Source of the DNA: Strongyloides papillosus
Lineage: Eukaryota; Nematoda; Chromadorea; Rhabditida; Strongyloididae
Reading direction: 5' to 3'
NCBI GenBank assembly: GCA_005656395.1
Contig: SRSI01000044.1
Coordinates: 496,001 to 560,000 of the forward strand
Length of the DNA: 64,000 nucleotides
This document shows, piece after piece, positions 10,134-22,003 of the stretch; positions within the stretch are counted from its first letter, which is position 1; each line of letters starts with the position of its first letter. Below the pieces are notes generated by a model. The model saw nothing but the letters and a program-made list of their open reading frames with translations, was not told the DNA's origin and searched no databases. Made by a program: the position numbers and the translations under genes.

Positions 10134-13100
10134 AAACTGCAACACGTTATACGTACATATGCACATTCGTAGACTGATAAAAATGTTGTAGTTAAATGTT
10201 CGGTGATACTCAAAATAAAATCAGTGAAGGAGGCGTAAACAATGTGTGATTCACGTGAAAAAGCAATGAAAATTTTTGATAAAATCGGCATTAAGTTATT
10301 TGAATTAGAATAATATTTGATGTGTTTTATTTATTAAAACTAAACTCATAAATAAATAAGTTATTATATTGTAAAAAAAAACATTTTTCACACCAAACAT
10401 CCAATAAATACTAAACATTTTTACTTGTTTCTTATCAAATATTTTAAAAGGCCAAAATATATTATTATTATAAAAAAGTGTAAACGTGAGGTATGCAAAA
10501 AATATTTTAGATTATATGATGTTATAATAGTAGTGTATATATATTGTTAATAAATAAGAATGATTAAAAAGTAGTTTAAGTTATTTTCTATAATTACTTT
10601 TATGTTCCATTAAATTGTAAGATACTTAAGTACCTTCTAAAATAGCCTATAATAAAATGGTTATGTGAATAATTATGTATTATAGAATTTTTGGTTAAAT
10701 AAGAATGTTTTAATAAAATTTCAACATTTACATAAGAAAATTTCATTTAAATATACATGCACATATATTTCATTAACAAATTTTTTCTATTTCTAAAAAA
10801 AGAATTTTTTTTAATATTTAATAAGACTGAACTATTAATAAATTTGAAAACAAATATAATTAAATATTATATTTAGTTTACACAGAGATTAAAAATTAAG
10901 TAATAAAAAATGAGTCATTGTCTATTCAAACAAAATCATTATTTCTACTTGTACATTTTTGATAAATTGTGTACTTTGGTGGACAAATTAATTATAATTT
11001 AACAAATAATTTATCCACACTAATGATAATCACAATATACTTATACGAATTGTACTATTAAATATATATATATTAATACTTGAGAAAAAAATTAGTCACT
11101 ACAAAATACAAGACATATGTATAGTTTGACCTTTAATAGTCCAAAAAAGGTCCTAAGTCATATATTTATACAACAAGTGACAATAATTCAATTTTACAAA
11201 AAAGTTGTTGTAATTAAACAAATTATGTGTTTCATTTTAAGACCGGATACAAGTAGTATTAAATAAATTTTCTAATGTTACAAATTGATAATAAATGGTA
11301 ATATTAGTTTACAATTTTACCACAAATACAAATCAAAGATTATGAGATTAGATGAACAAAAAAAAAGTATATTTAATCAAAAATTTTGTAAAAATTAAAG
11401 TAATAAAAAATATTGAAAGTATCGTTATCGTATTATTTTACTTTTCAAGTTTTATTATTATTATTTTTTATGTTAATCTAGATAGTGTTTGTTGACAAAA
11501 CTTGTCTTATAAAGATCAAAATAACAAGGAATTACCTTTAAAATATTTTTTATTTTAAAAAAATTTGGGAGAAAGGTTAAACATTAAATAGTAATTTAAA
11601 AAGTGTTGTCTTTTATATCTAAAGTTATGTAATTAATGCATAAAAAAAGTTATTTGAATTACATTTCATCTATTCAAATGGTAACTTTTCACACTGACTA
11701 TCATTTTATTCATGTGTATTTGAAGTGTAGAATTAAATTTCATTGTTGCACTCATTTTTTCTTAGGGGTTTTCCCTAAAATTATCAAACGACACCTAATT
11801 AAATTTATTTTTTGCACCGTTAGACTTTTATAATAATTTACGATATATTATTTTAACACAAAAAAATAGTTGACATCATATTGTATATAATTAAATTAAC
11901 GCAAATATAGGAATTTAAAATTTTAAAAAAAAAATAAATACTATTTCTATGCAAATATGCCTCTCTTTTTATCAAATTATGTCCACTAATATTAAAATAA
12001 TAATAGATTACATGTGATACATTAGTGTATCATTGTGTCAACAAAAATTGTGTTATTAAACATATTATTTTTGCACTTTCAAAAACAGAAGGTCAAAAAA
12101 ATTTTATTTTATACTATCAAAATGACAGCTATTATTTTACTTACCATTTACTTCAAAAATGATTATTTTTAGAAACGAAAACAAAGAGAAGTCCTTTTTA
12201 CGTCACATTATTTATGACATAGTAAGGAAAAAGATAATTCAAAAACTATGTTACAATAGGAAATCACGTGTATATAAGTCAAAGTTAATTTGATCTTTAT
12301 CAATATTTGATAATACAATTTTACATGTCTGTGGAAAAAATTTTAATTGTAAAAGTGTCACTAGATAACAATAACGCATATCATTTGATGAAATTTTTAT
12401 TTATGTATACTATAAATAATAGATAACAAAATAATGCTAAAAAAAGTATTTAAAAATAAAAAAGGAAGTAATTTTATGATTGATTATATTAATATAAATA
12501 TACATCTAACCTTCTTATATTTTTTATAACACAATATATGCTTACTTGTACATGGTATTTTATTCTTAGTTTTATATAATTTATTTTGTAGCGTATTATC
12601 TATAATTTGAGAAATCAAATACTAAAATAATGGATTGTAAAAGAATAAAAATAAATGGAGCAAAATCAAGTTTTAAATAATTTTTTATTACAATTGTCAG
12701 AATAGTTTTAAAAAGATATCAACTATTCATTTATAAAGATTGTTTTTTCATGTACTTTTTATATTAAAAAAATTAATGGTAACAAATAAAATTTCTTTGT
12801 ATATATAATTATTTTTGATAAAATGTGGTAATGTCCAGTTTGAATGTGGTTCAAATTGAGAATGCTGATGAAATTTTTAATGTTTTAATTGTATTTTTCT
12901 TTAATAAATAATTTTATCATCAAATGTATCTATTGTAAAAACCTGAAAAGAGAATTATATATTATAACGCATATGATGTGCATGTTTTGAAACTATGAAG
13001 ATTGTTTAAATATAAAATGTTTAACAATTTGAAAGAGTATTAATAGTAATCAAAGAACATTCAGAGAAAACTATTTATCATTACACACTTGATTAACAAT

Positions 13101-13562
13101 AATTATGTATGTCATTGTAAATCTAAAAAAAAATTATTGTAAAAAATATTTATTAATCTAAATTGATAAAAGAATTAATATTTTAAATATTTTGGTATCA
13201 AAGTGCAGATCAAAACATATCAAGTGTTATTATAAATTTTATAAAGTAATAAAATATTTATTAATACATTATTTATATTTACCATGCTTTATTCACGTGT
13301 CTTATACAAATCATAAGTTTATACTTGATTAGATTAGAACTATAATTTACGTGACATTTATGTTATTTGCATTATATTTCAAATTATACAACTAAAAATA
13401 TAAATTTAATTAAAAAAATTTAGCAGAAGAATAATATTATCAACTTGTTATATGTGCTATTTTTAGCTCAACAATAATAAATTTATTTTATTGAAAACAA
13501 TAATAATTAAATATGTTAGTTACTCATAAGACAGAAGATTAAGATAATATGTTAATTTAAAA
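10134..13562. other. Long intergenic region, no gene seen
   Basis: About 3.4 kb of AT-rich DNA without a convincing coding frame. Short frames near 10055-10291 (-) and 11636-11833 (+) have no domain, splice partners or codon character of real genes. Isolated CACGTG motifs occur at 10252, 12265 and 13294. It must contain the 3' flank of the collagen gene. Confidence 0.4.
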
Positions 13563-15140
13563 TTAATGACCAACAAATCTTTTTTTCTGGAAACGTTGTT
13601 TGTTTGTGTATTTTCTTTTAAAATTTTTACCAACACTAGCAATGTATGTTTGTGGCATTGTTATATCTTCTAAATAATTTACTCTTGGTGCTGTATAACC
13701 ACTGGAAACAAAATTTTTGTTATCATTTTCCTTGTAAAAACCTTCTGCTCGACGATACTCTTGAATATTGTATTGTGATGGAGTAACCTCAAGTTGTTGA
13801 CTGTATACTTTTACAGGTGGATTGACTGTATACTGTGAATTTAATGGATTTATAGATGGTGGATGATACATCTGACTCCTTTGTTTATCTTCATATACAT
13901 AACTACTTGGTTCATTTTGTATTCTATTATATGGTAGTGTTGTAGTAAATGCTTCCGTATCATATTTTTCCGTTGTTCTTGACATTGAATCTTGATAACT
14001 TGAAGTATATTCTACAACCTTCTCTCCAGTTTTCGGTGGACATGAACAATACATTCCATCTTTACCAGGTGGTCCTGGTTGTCCTTGTTGCCCTGGAACT
14101 CCATCAGCACCACATTGACCTTTAATTCCTCTATCTCCAACCTGTCCACGACTTCCATTTTCACCAGGACTGCCAGTTTGTCCTTGTGGACCACGCATGC
14201 CAGGTATACCTGGAGTACCTATTTGTCCTTTTACACCTGGTCTACCGATTGTTTTTTTATATCCATCTAAACCTTTAACACCGCAAACACCTTTTGCACC
14301 CATTAAACCAGGATCGCCTTTGTTTCCTTGTTCTCCAGGTTTTCCAGCCTTACCTGGTTTACCATGTCTTCCAGGCGTTCCACTTTGTCCTTTTGGCCCT
14401 CTAACACCTGGAGGTCCTTTTGGCCCTGGTAATCCTGGAGGTCCTTGAGGGCAACTTGTACAAATTTCACTATTGATAACTTCTCTAATAACACCATTAA
14501 AGGAGCTTTCAATACCATATCCGAAGTCTCCTTTTTCTGCATAAAATCTTTGTGAATTGACAGCAACCATAGGGTAACTAACGCCATCAATTCCAGGATA
14601 ACCTGGTAAACCATCAATACCATTATCACCACGATCGCCATTAGGACCTTTTGGACCTACAGGACACTTATAATTGACTATATAATCTTTTTGATATTTC
14701 ATTAATTCTGGTGATGAACAACAGCACTTTAATAACATTATTCCATAGCCATAAGTAGGTGGCTTTTCATACATGTTACCATAAACATTATCCTGATAAT
14801 TCTCAGTCTCCCCATAATAAGCATTTCTCTTTGAAATACTTCTTATTATCCCTAGCTTTTTTTTCATCTCTGTAACATCATCCCACACTTTATTTCCTTT
14901 TTCCTTAAGATGTTGAAAAGTAATATATGTGAATTAATCTAAACTTACTTTCACAATTGTTGCAATACTTTCAAAATCTTTAATATCATTCTCCAAACTT
15001 TTGATTATACTTGGGATGATAAAGACAAATGCCAAAAGTGAAAATACAGTTACAGAGAGGAAGAAATACAATAACTTAAATGGTAACATTTTTGTTGGTA
15101 TATCTTTAGATAAATTTATATGAATACAAAATTTTTCCAT
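13563..15140 (-). CDS. Nematode cuticle collagen
   Basis: Exons 14949-15140 and 13563-14903, separated by a 45-nt intron, give 510 aa. A signal-anchor hydrophobic segment (about residues 19-45) is followed by the cuticle-collagen N-terminal region with a conserved-type Trp. A furin-like site, RSISKR, comes next, where the N-propeptide would be removed. Interrupted Gly-X-Y blocks follow: a short one after CPVGPKGP, then a long one from CPQGPPGLPGPKGPPG to PGPPGKDG. They are bounded by Cys clusters (CCCS, CTSCP, CSCPP) that would crosslink chains. The C-terminal ~145 residues are non-collagenous and rich in Tyr, Gln and Pro, suited to dityrosine links. The tail is long for a cuticle collagen and resembles ROL-6/SQT/DPY-like members, but I do not assign a symbol. 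It is made in hypodermis and secreted to cuticle. Confidence 0.93.
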
Positions 15141-17077
15141 TTATATACTCAGAAATTTTAACTTATAAATTTAAATCTCATCAAATTTTTTTTATCTTAT
15201 TGTGTTAAAAGATATGGTTCCTACAGTTTATTAATCTAACCAGATATTATACATTCTCTGAGGATGTTTATAATAAAAGTGTGAATTATCTCATCAACCA
15301 AAGAATATTTCCCCACTTAGTTCAAAATAAATTATTATTACCTGTCATTTAGGTTTATCTTCTTTTCTATCATTTCCATTCATAACACAAACTTTTTTAA
15401 TAAATATCCTATTTTAAAATAGATATAAATACTATTTATTATTAAAAATATGAAAGATTCTATTTAAGAAATATAAAAAGATCAGGTAACAATTTTTTCA
15501 TTATTAGATAACATTAGACATCAATTACCATCAAAAACTCATTTCACCATACCAAAACATTTTATAATTATTTATTATACAAAAAAAGGACAAAAATTAT
15601 CCGCACTTTGATAAATCTTACATTCTTTATTCACTCTAATGAAAATATTCATTGAAAAGTATGAATTTTGAAGTTTAAATGCCCTTAAGTATAATAATTA
15701 AATATTTATTTAAAAGTTATGGACTAAAAAATAGTTGATAAAAAAATTAACTCCCTAAAAAACAGATGAATTTATTAGAAGATTATTAATTGTAAGGATG
15801 TCAATTAATTAATAAAAATGTTAGGCAAACAACTTTTTTCTTGACATTTTTTAATTGAATTCCTCTCTCAAACGACAATTGTACTAAGTATATTAAAAAA
15901 ATTAATTAATTTTATTACAAAGCATGGTAAGTATTTTTCTAAACAAATCTATTAAGCTAGTTAAACAGAGAATATATATGTTTTAATTTTATTTCCTCTC
16001 ATTTATACATTTAAAAGTTTACATTTTATATAGTTTACCTCTATTTTATTTACTATTATATTTGATAATATATATATATGTTTATGTTGAAAGTGTAGGA
16101 GAACTATTAACCTCACCAGTGACAAGCTGGGATATTTAAAAGATATTGGTCTTAGAAAGAAGGTCAAAGGTAATGAGGACCACTAAAAGATAATTGTAAT
16201 GTACACATCTCCAAATGATAAGTAAAAATTCACTTTCATTTGCATATCTTTCCAGATTTTAATGATTACTAACTATGGTATTTTGTTTCTTTTCACTTTT
16301 GTTTCTCATTAACAATTCTACTTATAAATTCTTGATGAGAAATTAATGCCAGATAGTTTTTAAATAACATCCTTAGGTTGTTATATATTTTATAATTTCT
16401 CTTTGGAATATTATTGAAATTTAAAAAGTATTCGTGTGTCTTCCGAAAACAAAAGAATTAATGGAAAAAAGGATTTATTTATTACAAAAAATACATGCAT
16501 GATTCATTATCCTTTAATATTTTCAACTACAATTATTTTTTTATCTTCCGTAATAAATAATATACTTTTATAAATAAGTAACGGATGTTATAGAGAATAA
16601 TTATTTTCATATAATATTTTATTTATATTCTATGAAGGTATTTCTTATAAATAATATATAATCTTTCTTCATTCAAAATACAGAAAACTGTCATTTATAT
16701 CATCTTTTAAGTTTTATTATAAATATATTTTATACTTACATATTCCTTTAAAAGTTAGTGTAGCCAAAAGTTATCATATCCTATTAATTTTTTATTCGCA
16801 ACAAATTTTTAAACATTTTGATGTTAAAAATTTTATACTTAAATTATGAATATGAGGCTAGAAACGTTGTTATGTAAATACTATAAAATTAAATGAAACT
16901 TAATTGTAATTTAATTATTTTTTTTTAATAAACTTTACAAAATAATTAATATATACTTATAATGTAATATTTTATATCTTATTATTCCACGCATTTGCCA
17001 TGCTGTATTTATTTACGTGTAGTAAAAAAATAGATATTTAGTGTAAAGTATTAATAATTTTATTTATAGATCTTAAA
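15141..17077. other. Intergenic between divergent collagen and STAT genes
   Basis: About 1.9 kb with no coding frame. It should hold both promoters. At 17056-17069 (TAATTTTATTTATAG) there is a splice-acceptor-like site 8 bp before the STAT ATG, fitting a trans-splice site or the end of an intron. Confidence 0.4.
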
Positions 17078-19370
17078 ATGACGGATTTACGTTCTCAACT
17101 CCTCCCTATCACAAATGATTGCCAAATATTGTGGCAGGAGAATAAAGACCTCCAGGGGAGGTTTGTCAATGATTTAGCAGAATTACAACGTTACCAATGT
17201 TGTATTTCTCAGTTGACAAATGAAGGTCGTAGAGATCAATTGGAGACTGCTCAGCAGGCTATGATGAAAGCTCAAAAAAAAGCTAGTCATCTTTACCAAC
17301 AATTAACCGATAAAAGGACAGCACTAATAAATAAACTTAATGTTGGCCTTCAAACTGTAGCACAGCATCAGAATCGTCTAATATCCTCAAGACTTTTTGA
17401 CTGGAAAAATCGTCAAAAACTCCAACAAGTCGGATATTCATTTGAAAATAAAGAACAAATGTTGGATGAGATACAACAAGATTTTGAATTTTTAGCCGAT
17501 CATTCTTGGCAACTAAGAACATTCACCTCATGGCTTATCGATCTCCTTGGGCGAGGACCACAATTAAATGACAATGTTGCACAAACTTTTATAACTTCTT
17601 TAAATTCAGTTTTTGAAAATTTAACAAAACTTTTATGTATGTTAGTATCACAAAGCTTTGTCGTTGCTCACCAACCAGATCCTGTTTTAAAAACACAACA
17701 TAAATTTATGACAGAAGTTCGTCTTTTAATTGGAGATAGACTTGGAGTTAAACAACAACTTGTTAATGCAAATGTTACTGTAACTATAATTGCTGAGGAA
17801 GAGGCACGACAATTAAGTATTGGTGAGATATTTGTTAAGGATATGTATGTTTTATTATTTCATTTATTAGTTATTTCTATAAAATTATATTTTTTATAGA
17901 AAGAGTGTTGGTAATATAAGTAATGATTATGAAAAATTGACTTTAGATGATAAAGGGCATATGTCAGCAAGATTTAATAATTCTAAATTAACAAGAATTG
18001 CTCATAGAAAACCACCACCAAAAGCATTCCAGGCAGAGACTAAAACCATTCCTCAAACAGCAACAGATCAAAAGTACGCATTGCTTTTTCATATATCAAT
18101 GTTTCAATTAGGAAACTTAGGAAATTTTGACGTTTGGGCGTTATCACTACCAATAATGGTTACAGTTCATGGATCACAGGATTGTGATGCTCAAGCTGTC
18201 ATCTTATGGCACAGAGCATTTGGTAGTGTTAATAGAGAGACAACCTCTGAGGAGATTAAAAATGTCTCATGGGTTGACTTATCTCATATATTAAAACGCA
18301 AATTTACCCTCTTTACAGGATGTGGTAGAGAGTTAAGTGATTGTGATACTAATTATTTAGCAGAAAAATTACTTGGAAACGGCAATTATGATCATAAATC
18401 TATAACATTTCAAAGATTTGCTAAACAAAATATACGTGATGACGTTAATTTCTCATTTTGGGAATGGTTTTTTTCTATCATGCAACTTATTAAACAAAAA
18501 CTTTTAAGGTTTTGGGATGAAGGTTGGTTGATAGGATTTATATCAAAAAACGATGCTAGTCAAAAGATGATGAATTCACCTTATAGTACATTTTTATTGA
18601 GATTTAGTGATACAGTAACAGGAGCAGTCAGCATTGGTTTTGTTTGTTGTGAGGATGATGGTACTAAAATACCTTTTCATCTTGCACCTTTTAGTATTAA
18701 GGATCTTGACCAATTAAGTTTAGCAAGTAGAATCGCTACATGCCCACAATTAAGTGAAATTAAATATTTATATCCAGATATTGATAAAGATGAAATGTTA
18801 AAGTATTTTGATAGAGAGGAGAGAAACAAATCTGAAAGTCCTACAGGAGGATACATTCAATCAGAGATTGTTATGGTAGCTAAAACAACAAGTATTTCAA
18901 AACGTTCAGCATCCTCTGTCCTCAACAGTGGTACACCATCTCCCATGGGCGGAGGGGCACAAAAAGTAGATTGGTCTCCAGGAGACGTTTTACAACATAA
19001 TAACAGTATGGATTGTAGTGAAGAATTAGTTACAATGATGAGTCAAAACCAATTGGATAGTTATAATATTGAGACACTTCTTGGTACAGGATTTCATTCT
19101 CAAATACCGAGTCAACCATTACAGTCAGCTGACTTATCATTTATGGGAAACAATTTTGTAACTAATCCTAACAACCAATATCAAATGCATCAAAACCAAC
19201 CAGTAACTAAGGGATCACCCTTAAATGTTCAAATGAACCAATATGATATAAATCACGGTAACAATATGATAAATCGTTCTCCATTACCTTCTAATAATGG
19301 ACATATGATGAATCAACCCCAAGGAGGGATGCAATCATACAATTGTTACACAAAAACTGAATATAATTGA
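17078..19370 (+). CDS. sta-1: STAT transcription factor
   Basis: Exons 17078-17844 and 17900-19370, with a 55-nt intron joined in frame, give 745 aa. The order is: coiled coil (about residues 1-230, rich in Gln/Lys/Leu); a Rel-like DNA-binding region (FDVWALSLPIMVTVHGSQD at about 310); linker; then SH2 with FLLRFSD (about 487-492), whose Arg binds phosphotyrosine. The activation tyrosine sits in GGYIQSEIV (Tyr about 574), matching the GYIKTEL-type STAT site. The C-terminal ~170 residues are Asn/Gln/Met-rich, a probable activation domain. The ~130-residue N-terminal STAT domain found in vertebrates is absent, as I recall for C. elegans STA-1. The acceptor-like TTATAG at 17069 leaves open an upstream exon. 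It acts in cytoplasm and nucleus. Confidence 0.9.
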
Positions 19371-19707
19371 AAATATACTTGAAATAAATTTTTTGTGATA
19401 ATCCCATAACAAAACTTATATACAAAAAAAAGGAAAATTAAAATAAATGGATAAATATTTTTTATTAACAACTTATGTATAAAATTAATAATAAATGCAA
19501 TTAATTGGAAATTATATTAACAAAATTCATTAATTTTTGATTTATAAGGACAAAAAAGAAAGTGTAATTAAAAGGGAAATATTTTTGAATAAATTTATAT
19601 AAAATAAAGTTATTCAAATGAAATATATTCTTTTTTAATATTTTTACATTATATAGATATGTATAAAAGTATTTTTAATGCTTTATTAATTATTGAGAAT
19701 AATTATC
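19371..19707. other. STAT 3' flank
   Basis: AT-rich 3' UTR and spacer; AATAAA-like motifs occur, and no gene is seen. Confidence 0.4.
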
Positions 19708-20013
19708 CTAACCTGTGCTCAGTCCTACACCCCTACCTTTTATGGCTTCTGCGCTTCTACTCATTTCCTTGTTTCCCTCTGTCCTCCTGTTCTCACCCCT
19801 AAGATTAATTTTAGCAACATAAAATATATACCATACTTCTTGATAATTAAAATATAAAGGTATTAAAATGATTGAAGGGGGAGGAAGATCAAAATATCTA
19901 GCTAGGTACTTGAATGTATTAACTTTTTTTACATAGTAAATATTTTGATTATCTAAAGATGATTGTAAAAATAGATGGAACTTTTGGTTTATGTTATTGC
20001 GATATAATACCAT
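19708..20013 (-). CDS. Possible hypothetical protein (101 aa)
   Basis: This is a single open frame convergent with the STAT gene. The first part has aromatic-rich sequence (KYLARYFDLPPPSIILIPLY); the last 35 residues are charged (GENRRTEGNKEMSRS). The 3' third is clearly less AT-rich than the surroundings, which may mean coding or another constraint. There is no signal peptide, domain or splice partner. It could equally be a chance frame. Confidence 0.25.
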   Translation of the reverse strand: MVLYRNNINQKFHLFLQSSLDNQNIYYVKKVNTFKYLARYFDLPPPSIILIPLYFNYQEVWYIFYVAKINLRGENRRTEGNKEMSRSAEAIKGRGVGLSTG

Positions 20014-20691
20014 ACTCCGTTACACATTACGATTATAAACTAATATATTCTTTATATTTTAATTGCAAATATTATAGTTTTACTGAAGAAGAATTGAGTG
20101 ATTCAAAAATAGGACATCTATTCTAAATTTTTATAAAGCAATCATAATACATCTCACCCCTTGACAAATGTTTTTTTCCTCCCCCATCAATACACTCATC
20201 TCTTTTCATATACTCCCTTGTCTTGAGCTTTTATTATCAATGTCTAAAGTTTATTAAGTTAAGAAACCTTGACAGTCATGCTCTATAAACTGTAATATTT
20301 AAAAGTTACCAAAAATATTATCTTTTCATAATTTTATTTTTAAAATATAAATATTCACTCCTAAATGCTCTTAACTATTTCTTACAAATATTCTATATAA
20401 AAAAGTTTTATTTATTTTTTTCATTATAAAGAGAATACATTTTTAATGGTTATTGTACTTAAATTTACATGAGATAAGTATCGTTGTACTTTATCAAAAT
20501 AGTAATACAACTAATATTGACCATTGAAATATAGTTTACACCCTTTTTTACATTACAATTTAAAAAAATTTATGTTTTTCTTCAAAACTAATCTATTTGT
20601 TTTTAAATATGTTTTTATAAAAAAAATAATTGCCTATTTTTTATGTTATTTTTAGTTTTAATAATTCTGTTTTTTTAGCTTTAAAATAATT
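20014..20691. other. Intergenic, no gene seen
   Basis: AT-rich; the promoter of the downstream secreted-protein gene is expected here. No distinct element is recognised. Confidence 0.4.
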
Positions 20692-21530
20692 ATGTATTTT
20701 TACTTTTTACTGATTCTTAGTTATGTATCATTATCTATGGAACAGTACGATAATGTAATTTATGGTTATAATTATCCATATCCAACTTCAACATCAAATT
20801 CAATGGATGGGAGAAATTTAAATTTATTTAGTGGGATTACTGGCATGTTTATTTATAAAAAAAACTCTTTTTTTATATAAATAATAATTAATATTTAGGT
20901 GATTTCTTGAGTTCTATGACATCAGCACTCATATCTGGAATGGGAAATGGTGTTACAGAAACATTTTTACCAGGAACTACAACACTTAATGGTGTATATC
21001 AACCACAAGTTGATTTAAATAACATTTATTCAGGCACATTTTATCCAAGTAGATATTTCCCTTATCCATCTGAATACAGTAACTATGAGAGAAACACTAT
21101 ATTAAGTGGTAATGGTTATGAAAATTTATATAAAGGTTCATTAATCACAACACCTCAAACATCATCTAATTTGTATACCATGTCATCCTCATACTATCCA
21201 CCAAACGCTTTTAATGGCATAAATGGTCCAAGACCCTTAGGTTCAACATTTGCTGGACATTCAAATGTATGGGGTAGACCAATTGTTCCTATAATATCAT
21301 CAAAAGATACCACAGCTTTTAATGGAAAATTTTTATCTACTTTAATATCTAAAATGGGATATCAAAAAGGTGAAAAATCACTTTCAACAACTACAACAAC
21401 GCCATTATCATCATTGGTAAATCAAACACCGAAAATACCAACTATCTCATCAACAACATCTCCTAATGATAAAACAATAAAAAAGGATAACCTAAAAAAA
21501 AGAAAAAAGAGAAATATTGTTAATGTATAG
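20692..21530 (+). CDS. Secreted Tyr/Ser/Pro-rich protein of unknown function
   Basis: Exon 1 begins with a signal peptide (MYFYFLLILSYVSLSM) and continues QYDNVIYGYNYPYPTSTS. Exon 2 starts at 20899 after ATATTTAG and runs to the stop at 21530. Frame requires exon 1 to end in phase 1. This fits either an ordinary GT donor after 20830 (256 aa) or a GC donor after 20842 (260 aa). The GC option reads more naturally (SGITG|DFLSSMTS). The mature protein is Tyr-, Ser-, Asn- and Thr-rich, with a Thr-rich stretch and a strongly basic end (KKRKKR). There are almost no cysteines. It could be a cuticle or gland secretion; the family is not recognised. Confidence 0.6.
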
Positions 21531-22003
21531 ATAAAATTTATTTTAATTCTTCATATCTAAGATAACCATTTGTCAAACATAAAAAAGGAAACATTTAAAT
21601 CAACAAGTCATGAAAATCACTTTTATCCTATCTACTTTTAATAATAATATTTATCACCAGCAAAAAAAATAAAATCTAGTAATCTAATCTTTTAATAATA
21701 TAAAAATTTATGCAAAAATATTAAATTTTTTGTATAATTAGAAACCGTGATGTCAATCAACATGGCAATATAATAGAAATATAAAACTTTTTCCCTAACT
21801 TTCAATTTTCTAAAGTATTATTTTTTTATATTAAAAAAGTAATCACATGGCAATGAAAGTTTAAAAAAATAAAAGTTAAAAAAAGAGGTTTTACAGTTCA
21901 CGACTTTGATAAGATATTTTTAAAAATAAATGTTATTCTGTTTTTTTTGAGGGAACGCTTATTATTATTTACCAAAAAAATATAGATATTTTTCTATATT
22001 CTA
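21531..22003. other. Convergent intergenic region, no gene seen
   Basis: 3' flanks of two convergent genes; AT-rich, nothing else seen. Confidence 0.4.

Noticed and set aside
10055..10291. 78-codon minus-strand frame
   Set aside because: No domain, unlike real coding in composition; overlaps a possible plus-strand small gene.
14079..14448. Plus-strand Pro/Gly-rich frames opposite the collagen
   Set aside because: They are the complement of Gly-X-Y codons on the minus strand; the collagen with signal anchor, furin site and Cys clusters explains the region.
14012..14641. Shifted minus-strand frames within the collagen
   Set aside because: Shadow frames of the repeat; no start context, splice signals or independent features.
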